The notes under the pieces are model-generated. The model did not search any database and was not told the origin of the DNA. It was given only the letters and a program-made list of their open reading frames with translations. Made by a program: the position numbers and the translations under genes. Shown one piece after another: positions 13,705 to 20,505 of a stretch of 22,569 bases of DNA (its first letter is position 1; the number at the start of each line of letters is the position of its first letter). Origin of the DNA: Actinomycetota bacterium (GTDB lineage: Bacteria; Actinomycetota; Acidimicrobiia; Acidimicrobiales; AC-25); NCBI GenBank assembly GCA_005888395.1, contig VAXF01000096.1, forward strand, positions 1 to 22,569, given 5' to 3'.

Positions 13705-15996
13705 ATGCGAGAGCCTGATTTCGGCGGTGTCATCGGACCGACATGGCGCGAGTCGACGCCGTGGTGGCCGCCCGAGCCGCAGCCTCCGCCGGGTGCGCCC
13801 AACCTGCTGCTCGTCGTGCTCGACGACGTGGGCTACGCGCAGCTCGGGTGTTACGGCTCCGACATCGACACCCCCAACCTCGACCGGTTGGCTGCGGGAG
13901 GCGTCCGTCTCGCCAACTTCCACACCACGGCGTTGTGCTCGCCGACGCGCGCCTGCCTGCTCACGGGGCGCAACCATCACTCGTGCTCGATGGGACGAAT
14001 CGCCGACCTCGCCGTGGGCTATCCCGGCTACTGGGGTCGCATCCCGCGGACCCACGGGTTCCTCTCGGAGATCCTGGGCGCCCACGGCTACCTCGCGCAC
14101 GCGGTCGGCAAGTGGCACCTCACCCCGGAGGACGAGACCCACATGGCCGCGCCCCGCGACACCTGGCCGTGCGGTCGAGGCTTCCAGCGCTGGTACGGCT
14201 TCCACGGTGGTGAGACGCATCAGTTCGTGCCGACCTTGTTCCAGGACAACCACGCGGTGCCGCCTCCTCGCCGGCCCGAGGACGGCTACCACCTCACCGA
14301 GGACCTCGCCGACCGCGCCATCCGCTATCTCGGCGAGCTGCGGTCGGTCGAGCCCGACAAGCCGTTCTTCCTCTACTTCGCGACCGGCGCGTGCCACGCG
14401 CCGCACCAGGCGCCACCGCCGTGGATCGAGCGGTACCACGGGCGCTTCGACGCGGGTTGGGACGCATGGCGGGAGGCGACCTTCGCCCGCCAGAAGGCGG
14501 CCGGCCTGCTGCCCGCCGGCACGCAGCTCTCACCGCGCCCGCCGTGGGTGCCGGCATGGGCCGACCTCGAGCCGGAGGATCGGCGCGTCAACGCGCGGTT
14601 CATGGAGTGCTTCGCCGGCTTCCTCTCGCACGCCGACGCGCAGATCGGGCGCGTGCTGGCGTTCGTCGAGGAGCTCGGCGAGTGGGACGACACCATCGTG
14701 GTCGTCGTGTCCGACAACGGTGCGAGCGCCGAGGGCGGCATGCGCGGGTCGATCAACGACTCCCGCCTCTGGAACGGCCTGCCCGCCGGACGCGGCGAGC
14801 TGCGGGCGCGCATCGACGAGCTGGGCGGGCCCAGCGCCCACAACAACTACCCGTGGGGTTGGACGATGGCGGGCAACACACCGTTCCGCCGCTGGAAGCG
14901 CGAGGTGCACGAGGGCGGCGTGGCCGACCCGTGCATCGTGCACTGGCCCCGGGGCATTGCCAGCCGCGGCGGGATCCGCCACCAGTTCGCCCATGCGATC
15001 GACGTGCTCCCCACCGTGCTGGAGCTGGCGGGCATCGACCCACCCGAGGAGATCGGCGGTGTCGCGCAGAGCCCGATCGACGGCCAGAGCTTCGCCTACC
15101 TCCTCGACGACGCATCCGCGGCGGCGCGCCACACGACGCAGTACTTCGAGATGTTCGGCAGCCGCGGCATCCACCACGACGGCTGGAAGGCGGTCACGTT
15201 CAAGCCGATCGGGCAGATGTACCACGACGGGCTCGACCCGGACGCGCCGTTCGACGACGACGTGTGGGAGCTCTACCACGTGGCCGAGGACCTGTCCGAG
15301 TGCGACGACCTCGCGCTTCGTCATCCCGAGAAGCTGGCCGAGCTGGTCGAGGTGTGGTGGCGCGAGGCGAGGCAGTTCGGAGTGCTGCCCCTCGACAACC
15401 GGCCCGTCGCCGCGCTGATGGCGCCGCGCCGGCCGTTCGATGACCGTCCCCGCTACGTGTTCTGGCCTGGCGGCGCCCTGGTGCCCGAACGCGTCACCGC
15501 GAACATGCGCAACCGGTCACACGCGATACGCGCCGAGGTCGACGTGCCCGACGGGGTCGCGCCTGAAGGCGTGCTGCTGGCGATGGGAACGGCGCTCGGC
15601 GGCTGGTCGTTCCTCGTGCTCGACGGACGGCTCCGTTACGTCAACAACTACCTCGGGAAGGATCGCCACGTCGTGGCGTCGACGGAGCCGGTGCCGCCCG
15701 GCCGCCACGAGCTCGCGTTCACGTTCGTGACGAACGGCGACTTCCGGGGCACGGGCCGGCTGCTGCTCGACGGGCAGGTCGTCGGCGAGGGCGAGATCCC
15801 ACAAGTCACGCCCGTGCGGTTCTCGATCAGCGGTGGTGGGGTGACGTGTGGGTGGGAGCAGGGCCCGGCGGTGGGGGAGGGCTATACAGCCCCGTTCCCG
15901 TTCACCGCGACGCTCCGGCGGGTGACGCTCGACGTCGACGGCCGGCCGCACCGCGAACCGGAGGCCGAGTTCGAGGCCGTCATGTCCGAGCAGTAA
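13705..15996 (+). CDS. formylglycine-dependent sulfatase (arylsulfatase type)
   Basis: This 763-aa type I sulfatase hydrolyses sulfate esters. The metal-binding D40-D41 is in LLLVVLDDVGYAQLGCYG. The signature CSPTRACLLTGR starts at C78, the residue converted to formylglycine, with R82. GKWH follows at 135-138. The second metal site, VVVSDNGASAEGG, lies near residues 332-344. After about residue 560 comes a beta-rich C-terminal domain, as in the roughly 780-aa actinobacterial AtsA-like enzymes. There is no signal peptide, so it is probably cytoplasmic. A formylglycine-generating enzyme is needed and none is in the window. The substrate is unknown. It is convergent with the SDR gene, 27 bp between stops. 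ATG 13705 is supported by CATACT 6 nt upstream. Confidence 0.93.
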   Translation: MREPDFGGVIGPTWRESTPWWPPEPQPPPGAPNLLLVVLDDVGYAQLGCYGSDIDTPNLDRLAAGGVRLANFHTTALCSPTRACLLTGRNHHSCSMGRIADLAVGYPGYWGRIPRTHGFLSEILGAHGYLAHAVGKWHLTPEDETHMAAPRDTWPCGRGFQRWYGFHGGETHQFVPTLFQDNHAVPPPRRPEDGYHLTEDLADRAIRYLGELRSVEPDKPFFLYFATGACHAPHQAPPPWIERYHGRFDAGWDAWREATFARQKAAGLLPAGTQLSPRPPWVPAWADLEPEDRRVNARFMECFAGFLSHADAQIGRVLAFVEELGEWDDTIVVVVSDNGASAEGGMRGSINDSRLWNGLPAGRGELRARIDELGGPSAHNNYPWGWTMAGNTPFRRWKREVHEGGVADPCIVHWPRGIASRGGIRHQFAHAIDVLPTVLELAGIDPPEEIGGVAQSPIDGQSFAYLLDDASAAARHTTQYFEMFGSRGIHHDGWKAVTFKPIGQMYHDGLDPDAPFDDDVWELYHVAEDLSECDDLALRHPEKLAELVEVWWREARQFGVLPLDNRPVAALMAPRRPFDDRPRYVFWPGGALVPERVTANMRNRSHAIRAEVDVPDGVAPEGVLLAMGTALGGWSFLVLDGRLRYVNNYLGKDRHVVASTEPVPPGRHELAFTFVTNGDFRGTGRLLLDGQVVGEGEIPQVTPVRFSISGGGVTCGWEQGPAVGEGYTAPFPFTATLRRVTLDVDGRPHREPEAEFEAVMSEQ

Positions 15997-16023
15997 GGCA
16001 GGCGGCCGTTCGGGCGGTGGGGC

Positions 16024-16827
16024 TCACCCGATGCGGGCGCTCTGGCCGCCGTCGACCGGGAGGACGGCGCCGGTGACGAAGGCGGACTCGTCGGACGCGA
16101 GGTACAGGGCGGCATAGGCCACGTCGAAGGCGGTGCCCATCCGCCCGCCGAGCGGCACCTGCGCGTGCCGGGCCTCCGCCATCTCCTCCCGCGGGATCCC
16201 CCGGGCGGCGGCCGCGGCGTCGACGGCCATCGGCGTGTCGATGAGGCCCGGCATGATGGCGTTGACCCTGATCCCGAAGCGGGCGTTCCCGAGCGCGAGC
16301 GCGTGGGTCATCGCGTTCACGCCTGCCTTCGACACCTTGTACGCGAAGAGGTTGGTGGCGCCGGCGATTGCCGCGATCGAAGAGATGTTGACGATCGACC
16401 CACTGGCCTGCTCGCGCATCACGGGCAACGCGTGCTTGCACGTGAGCCACATCCCCTTGAGATTGGTGTCGATGATGCGCTGCCAGACGGCCTCGTCGAG
16501 ACTGGTCGCGCTCCGGTCGCCGGCTCCGATGCCGACGTTGTTGTGCAGGACGTCGACCCGCCCAAACGCGTCGACGGCGGCCCGGACGAGGCGCGCACAG
16601 TCGTCCTCGTGCGTGATGTCGGCGTGGTGCACGACGGCTTCCCCGCCCTCGCCGTCGATGATGGCCCGCGTCTCCTCGGCCGAGTCGCGATCGCGGTCGA
16701 CGAGGAGCATGCGCCCACCCTCCCGCGCGAACAGGATCGCCACCGCCCGGCCGTTGCCGACCGTCTCGCCGGGGCTCTGGCCGGCTCCGACCACGACCGC
16801 CGCCTTGCCGTCGAGCCGTCCTGTCAT
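16024..16827 (-). CDS. short-chain dehydrogenase/reductase (SDR)
   Basis: This 267-aa classical SDR has a Rossmann fold binding NAD(P). The nucleotide loop is lengthened (GAGQSPGETVGNGRA, residues 14-28) compared with the usual TGxxxGIG, a variant I associate with an actinobacterial subfamily. D44 at the end of beta-2 (LLVDRD) favours NAD. The other family marks are NNVG (96-99), N122, S150, Y163 and K167 (YKVSK), the full catalytic tetrad. PVDGG near residue 257 is the usual end. The substrate is unknown. ATG 16827 has a good Shine-Dalgarno sequence, GGAGG, 8 nt upstream, unlike most genes here. It sits 15 bp after the lytic transglycosylase gene, so it is the third gene of an operon with tesB. 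Confidence 0.93.
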   Translation of the reverse strand: MTGRLDGKAAVVVGAGQSPGETVGNGRAVAILFAREGGRMLLVDRDRDSAEETRAIIDGEGGEAVVHHADITHEDDCARLVRAAVDAFGRVDVLHNNVGIGAGDRSATSLDEAVWQRIIDTNLKGMWLTCKHALPVMREQASGSIVNISSIAAIAGATNLFAYKVSKAGVNAMTHALALGNARFGIRVNAIMPGLIDTPMAVDAAAAARGIPREEMAEARHAQVPLGGRMGTAFDVAYAALYLASDESAFVTGAVLPVDGGQSARIG

Positions 16828-16842
16828 GGGTGGATCCTCCGA

Positions 16843-17694
16843 TCAGGGGTTGTGCCACCCGACAGGCAGGACGACGACGCGTCCGCCTGTCAGGCGATAA
16901 CGGACCTGCCAGTGGTAATAGCCCAGATAGGCGCGCGGATCGGCGAGCATGCGCCGCGCGTAGCGACTCACCGCGTCGACGTAGAGGGCGCTGTGGTTGT
17001 AGTGGTAGAGGGCACCGGCCATGTCGGCGGGAGCGCCGTTGGCGTGGAGGTAGCGGGCGGCGGCGAGGATCGAGTCGTGGTCGCTGTTGATGTCGCCTTG
17101 GCCGTACCTCGCCCACGTCGAGGGCAGGAACTGCATGGGCCCCTGCGCGCCGGCGGTGCTCGGGCCACGGATGCGGCCCATGCGGGTCTCGACGAGGTGG
17201 ATCGCGGCGAGGTACGCCCAGGGCACGCCGAAGGCAGCTTCGGCCTCGCGGTAGTCACGCTGCAGCTCGTCCGCCGGTGCGGGCGCGACGATGTGCCACG
17301 GGGGCAGCGTGGGCCGGGGCGGTGTCAGCCGCTCGAGGTCGACACCGGCGGTCACGTCCGAGGCCACCGCCGACCGCACCGGCTCCGGCAGCAGGGCGCT
17401 GACGCGTGAGTAGAGGCCGGCGTCCTCGACGAGCGCCGCCTCGAGGTCCTGCTGGGCCTCGCCCAGGTTCGGCAGCTGCGATGCAGGTGTTGCCGGGTCG
17501 CCGATGCCGGTCTCGACGGTCTGCAGCTTGGTCGCCACCCCGGCGGCGGGGTCCGGCGGCACGGTTGTGACGCTTGTTGACGGCGCAGGACTCGCCGACG
17601 TGGACGGCGCAGGCCCCGCGCGTGCCACCGGGCGCGCGTGCGAGCAGCCCGCCAGCATGGTCCCGGCTGCGATCAGCGCGGCGAGACGACGCGT
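16843..17694 (-). CDS. lytic transglycosylase-like lipoprotein (probable ACG start)
   Basis: This protein of about 283 aa is predicted to be exported and lipid-anchored. The first 17 residues read as a complete lipoprotein signal: RR, a hydrophobic run, then lipobox L-A-G-C with C17. A Thr/Ser/Pro/Ala-rich linker (20-50) and a helical region follow. The C-terminal part is a soluble-lytic-transglycosylase fold: E169 in HLVETRMG is the expected catalytic Glu, followed by GAQGPMQFLPSTW (182-194) and YHYNHSALYVDAV. Such enzymes cleave peptidoglycan glycan strands. No ATG, GTG or TTG codon fits: ATG 17658 is only four codons before the Cys. ACG 17694 lies 5 nt after AGGAGGGG. With that start the gene overlaps tesB by 22 bp. 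Confidence 0.8.
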   Translation of the reverse strand, partial: TRRLAALIAAGTMLAGCSHARPVARAGPAPSTSASPAPSTSVTTVPPDPAAGVATKLQTVETGIGDPATPASQLPNLGEAQQDLEAALVEDAGLYSRVSALLPEPVRSAVASDVTAGVDLERLTPPRPTLPPWHIVAPAPADELQRDYREAEAAFGVPWAYLAAIHLVETRMGRIRGPSTAGAQGPMQFLPSTWARYGQGDINSDHDSILAAARYLHANGAPADMAGALYHYNHSALYVDAVSRYARRMLADPRAYLGYYHWQVRYRLTGGRVVVLPVGWHNP

Positions 17695-18539
17695 ACCAGC
17701 CCCTCCTGCGCCACCGACACGACGAGCCGGCCGTCGCGCGTGTAAATGGAGCCTCGGGCGAAGCCCCGTGACCCCGCGACCGACGGGCTCTTTTGGTCGT
17801 ACAGCAGCCAGTCGTCGGCGCGGAACGGACGGTGGAACCACATCGCGTGGTCGAGGCTCGCCATCATCAGCCGGTCGTGGTCCTCGAACCCGCTCACGTC
17901 GTGGGGCAGCGTCGTCGTGTCGAGGAGCGTGAGGTCGGATGCATAGGCGACGACGCACGCGTGCAGCAGCGGGTCGTCCGGAAGCATGCCGTCGGCGCGC
18001 ATCCAGACTCGCTGCACGGGCGGTAGCGGGCCCGCGGTCTTCCGGTCGAACGGGCTCTCGGTGATGTACCGCGTGTCGATCGGCCGGGGGCGGTCGTACC
18101 AGTCGCCCAGCAGCTCGCGCAGCGGCGCCATTCGCTCCTGAAACGTCGGGAGCGAGTCGGGGTCGGGCACCTCCGGCATCGGCACCTGGTGGTCGAGCCC
18201 CTCCTCGCTCGCGTGGAACGACGCCGCGAGGTTGAAGATGGCCCGTCCGTGCTGGATGGCGACGACCCGCCGGGTGGTGAACGAGCGGCCGTCGCGGATG
18301 CGGTCGACGTCGTAGAGGATGGGCACCGTGGGGTCGCCGGGACGCAGGAAGTAGGCGTGCAGCGAGTGGACGTCGCCGGTCTCGACCGTGCGCCCCGCCG
18401 CGACCAGTGCCTGACCCGCGACCTGCCCGCCGAAGACCCGCTGGCGGTCCTCCTTGGGGCTGATGCCACGGAAGATGTTGACCTCGATGGGTTCGAGGTC
18501 GAGCAGGTCGACGAGGTCATCGAGCGCTCCCTGGGTCAC
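17673..18539 (-). CDS. tesB: acyl-CoA thioesterase II (TesB)
   Basis: This 288-aa double hot-dog thioesterase hydrolyses acyl-CoA to free fatty acid and CoA. The N-terminal signature DLLDLEPIEVNIFRG is followed by RVFGGQVAGQALVAA (35-48) and HSLHAYFLRPGD (58-69). Active-site positions match E. coli TesB: D202 in YASDLTLLD, S228 in MASLDHAMWFHRPF (Thr in E. coli) and Q278 in VAQEGLVR. Length is close to the 286 aa of the E. coli enzyme. GTG 18539 was chosen over ATG 18578 because it gives the normal N-terminus, has GAGGAT 6 nt upstream, and avoids overlap with the divergent small ORF. It is the first gene of an operon with the lytic transglycosylase and SDR genes. Confidence 0.92.
   Translation of the reverse strand: MTQGALDDLVDLLDLEPIEVNIFRGISPKEDRQRVFGGQVAGQALVAAGRTVETGDVHSLHAYFLRPGDPTVPILYDVDRIRDGRSFTTRRVVAIQHGRAIFNLAASFHASEEGLDHQVPMPEVPDPDSLPTFQERMAPLRELLGDWYDRPRPIDTRYITESPFDRKTAGPLPPVQRVWMRADGMLPDDPLLHACVVAYASDLTLLDTTTLPHDVSGFEDHDRLMMASLDHAMWFHRPFRADDWLLYDQKSPSVAGSRGFARGSIYTRDGRLVVSVAQEGLVRVVSPR
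17700..17707 (-). promoter_or_regulatory. Shine-Dalgarno sequence before the ACG start
   Basis: AGGAGGGG on the minus strand, inside the 3' end of tesB, is followed by CTGGT and then ACG 17694. The spacing of 5 nt is in the usual range. It is the strongest Shine-Dalgarno match in the window and decides the proposed start of the lytic transglycosylase gene. Confidence 0.55.
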
Positions 18540-18545
18540 CTGCCC

Positions 18546-18551
18546 ATCCTC
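18546..18551 (-). promoter_or_regulatory. possible -10 of the tesB operon
   Basis: GAGGAT on the minus strand, then 6 nt (GGGCAG), then GTG 18539. A2 and T6 are kept; T1 is not. The same bases could instead act as a weak Shine-Dalgarno sequence. Confidence 0.3.
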
Positions 18552-18564
18552 GCAGGTGCTGTGG

Positions 18565-18570
18565 AATGCT
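18565..18570 (+). promoter_or_regulatory. possible -10 of the small ORF / GH1 operon
   Basis: AATGCT followed by the 6-nt spacer CGGGCC and ATG 18577. The spacing matches the other leaderless genes of the window, and the spacer is identical to that of the SCO6745-like gene. Confidence 0.35.
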
Positions 18571-18576
18571 CGGGCC

Positions 18577-18687
18577 ATGTCCGAGGCCCGCGCGGTGTGG
18601 AGCAACGCCTTCGCCACCCGCGTGCGGCCGTTCGTCCGCGGCGGCGCCATCGAGGCGCCGTCGGTGTCCAACATCGTGGTGGGGTGA
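18577..18687 (+). CDS. 36-aa small ORF upstream of the GH1 gene
   Basis: The product begins MSEARAVWSNAFATRVRPF and ends PSVSNIVVG. I do not recognise it. All 36 sense codons end in G or C, which is stronger than expected by chance even at this base composition, so it looks like real coding sequence. ATG 18577 has AATGCT 6 nt upstream. The TGA is 4 bp before the GH1 ATG, so the GH1 gene is probably translated by coupling. No signal peptide or membrane helix is seen. It could be a small conserved protein or a leader peptide. The rival reading is an N-terminal extension of tesB on the other strand. Confidence 0.45.
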   Translation: MSEARAVWSNAFATRVRPFVRGGAIEAPSVSNIVVG

Positions 18688-18691
18688 ACCG

Positions 18692-19864
18692 ATGACGTCG
18701 TTCCCGGAGGGTTTTGTGTGGGGCACCGCCACGGCGGCGCACCAGGTCGACGGCGCCAACTGGAACAACGACTGGTGGGAGTGGGAGCACGACCCCAGCT
18801 CGCCGTGCGTCGAGTCGAGCGGCGACGCGTGCGACCACTGGCACCGCTATCCCGACGACATCCGGATGCTGGCCGACCTCGGCTTCGGCAGCTACCGCTT
18901 CTCGCTCGAGTGGAGCCGCATCGAGCCGGAAGAGGGCGAGTGGTCGGCCGTGGCCCTCGACCACTACAGGCGTGTGTGCGCCACCTGCCACGAAGAGGGG
19001 ATCCGGCCCGTCGTCACGTTCCACCACTTCACGACGCCGCGCTGGGCCGCGGCCGAGGGTGGCTGGGCCGAGCCGAAGACCGCCGACCGTTTCGCCCGGT
19101 TCTGCGAGCACGCCACCGCCCACCTCGGCGACCTCATGACGGCGGCGTGCACGATCAACGAACCCAACATCGTGGCCACGATGGGCTTCCTCGCCGGCGT
19201 GTTCCCACCGGGTAAGCGCGACATCGAGCTGCGTCGCCGCGTCAACGACATCCTCATCGACGCCCACCGGAAGGGCGCCGACGCCATCCACGCCGGGGCT
19301 GGCGACGTGCCCGTGGGGCTCACGCTGTCGATGAACGACTATCAGGCCGTCGACGGCGGTGAGTCCAAGCGCGACCGCATCCGGCACACGATGGAGGACG
19401 TCTACCTCGAGGCCGCCCGCGACGACGACTTCGTCGGCGTGCAGTGCTACACGCGCATGCGGGTGGGCCCGAACGGCGCGCTGCCGCCGGAGGAGGGCGT
19501 CGAGACGACGATCATGGGCTACGAGTTCTGGCCAGAGGCGCTCGAGGCGACGATCCGCCGCGCGTGGGAGGTCACCGAGCAGACGCCCGTGCTCGTCACC
19601 GAGAACGGCATCGGCACCGACGACGACACCCGCCGCGTCGCCTACGTCGAGCGTGCCCTCCGGGGCGTGCTGCGCTGCCTCGGCGACGGCATCGACGTGC
19701 GCGGCTACACCTACTGGAGCGCGATGGACAACTTCGAGTGGGCGCTCGGCTACCGGCCCACGTTCGGGCTCGTCGCCGTCGACCGCACCACCCTCGAGCG
19801 GAGCCCGAAGCCCAGCGGGCTCTGGCTGGGTGACATCGCGCGCGCCAACGCCCTATCCGATTAG
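18692..19864 (+). CDS. glycoside hydrolase family 1 (beta-glucosidase-like)
   Basis: This 390-aa retaining glycosidase has a TIM-barrel fold. FPEGFVWGTATAAHQVDG at residues 4-21 is the classical GH1 start. TINEPN (154-159) carries the acid/base E157, and LVTENGIG (301-308) carries the nucleophile E304. The aglycone-side block YTYWSAMDNFEWALGYRPTFGLV (339-361) is also intact. The length is short for GH1, which usually has about 440-480 aa, because the loops in the middle are reduced. There is no signal peptide, so it should be cytoplasmic. Exact sugar specificity is not predictable. No sugar transporter is next to it. ATG 18692 follows the small ORF stop by 4 bp. Confidence 0.93.
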   Translation: MTSFPEGFVWGTATAAHQVDGANWNNDWWEWEHDPSSPCVESSGDACDHWHRYPDDIRMLADLGFGSYRFSLEWSRIEPEEGEWSAVALDHYRRVCATCHEEGIRPVVTFHHFTTPRWAAAEGGWAEPKTADRFARFCEHATAHLGDLMTAACTINEPNIVATMGFLAGVFPPGKRDIELRRRVNDILIDAHRKGADAIHAGAGDVPVGLTLSMNDYQAVDGGESKRDRIRHTMEDVYLEAARDDDFVGVQCYTRMRVGPNGALPPEEGVETTIMGYEFWPEALEATIRRAWEVTEQTPVLVTENGIGTDDDTRRVAYVERALRGVLRCLGDGIDVRGYTYWSAMDNFEWALGYRPTFGLVAVDRTTLERSPKPSGLWLGDIARANALSD

Positions 19865-19901
19865 CAGCGAGCCCGACTGAATAGTTCTGCCTGCGTAACG
19901 G

Positions 19902-19907
19902 TAGGAT
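19902..19907 (+). promoter_or_regulatory. -10 element of the GtrA-like gene (leaderless)
   Basis: TAGGAT, a good consensus match, is followed by the 6-nt spacer CTGGGC and ATG 19914. It lies in the 49-bp gap after the GH1 gene and is the clearest leaderless promoter in the window. Confidence 0.6.
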
Positions 19908-19913
19908 CTGGGC

Positions 19914-20393
19914 ATGCGGAGCGCTGCGGATGTCATGGCTCGCGCCCGCTCGCCCCAGGGCCAGAAGGCGATCCGCTACACGCTCGTCTCGGCCATCTCG
20001 GTGGTCATCGGCCAGGCACTCCTCGCCCTCTTCTACAACGTCGTCCACTGGTCGGCGGCGTGGTCCAACATCTGGGCGGTGTCGATCTCGGCCGGCCCGT
20101 CCTACTACCTGAACCGGTACTGGGCATGGGGCAAGCGGGGACGCAACCACCTGCTCAAGGAGGTCCTGCCGTTCTGGGGCCTCGCCCTCCTGGGGCTCGC
20201 CTTCTCGACGTGGTCCGTCCACTACGCCGAGCACCACTGGCACGGCTCGGCCATCGCCATCCAGGCCGCCAACCTCTTCGGCTTCGGCGTGCTGTGGGTG
20301 GCCAAGTTCGTGATCTTCAACGAGCTCATGTTCAAGCACCACCCGCAGGACCTGCCGCCCGCGCTCGACGGGCGCACCGGCGTTCCAACGTGA
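19914..20393 (+). CDS. GtrA-like membrane protein
   Basis: This 159-aa protein has four predicted membrane helices, about residues 22-42, 47-66, 84-103 and 115-135. The first helix block IRYTLVSAISVVIGQALLAL and the loop SYYLNRYWAWGKRGRNHLLKEVLPFW between helices 2 and 3 are GtrA/DPMS-TM features (PF04138). GtrA proteins are thought to help move polyprenyl-linked sugars across the inner membrane for cell-envelope glycosylation. No glycosyltransferase is adjacent, so its partner is unknown. A strong hairpin 47 bp downstream may end its transcript before the L,D-transpeptidase gene. Confidence 0.85.
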   Translation: MRSAADVMARARSPQGQKAIRYTLVSAISVVIGQALLALFYNVVHWSAAWSNIWAVSISAGPSYYLNRYWAWGKRGRNHLLKEVLPFWGLALLGLAFSTWSVHYAEHHWHGSAIAIQAANLFGFGVLWVAKFVIFNELMFKHHPQDLPPALDGRTGVPT

Positions 20394-20439
20394 GCGAGCC
20401 GCAGGCGAGCGAACCGGCAGACAGAGCATGCTGGTCATC

Positions 20440-20460
20440 GCCACCAGCGGAGCTGGTGGC
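20440..20460 (+). terminator. hairpin without U-tract after the GtrA-like gene
   Basis: The arms GCCACCAGC (20440-20448) and GCTGGTGGC (20452-20460) are perfect reverse complements, nine pairs with a three-base loop GGA. No T-run follows, so it would be a non-canonical terminator of the type described in actinobacteria. It lies between the GtrA-like stop (20393) and the next promoter. An extra CTGGT at 20431-20435 could pair with ACCAG of the left arm instead. Confidence 0.5.
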
Positions 20461-20487
20461 AAGATGATCGAGCAGTAGCGAGACCTG

Positions 20488-20493
20488 TAACCT
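20488..20493 (+). promoter_or_regulatory. -10 element of the L,D-transpeptidase gene
   Basis: TAACCT preceded directly by TG. ATG 20506 is 12 nt downstream, so the leader would be only about 5 nt and contain no Shine-Dalgarno sequence, which is close to leaderless. Confidence 0.4.
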
Positions 20494-20505
20494 GCGCTGA
20501 CTCCT

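Noticed and set aside
17695..17958. ATG 17958 as the start of the lytic transglycosylase gene
   Set aside because: It would put about 88 Arg-rich residues, antiparallel in sense to nothing but overlapping tesB in another frame, ahead of a perfect lipoprotein signal.
18540..18578. ATG 18578 as tesB start
   Set aside because: It adds residues not seen in TesB N-termini and overlaps the divergent small ORF; GTG 18539 fits length and promoter spacing better.
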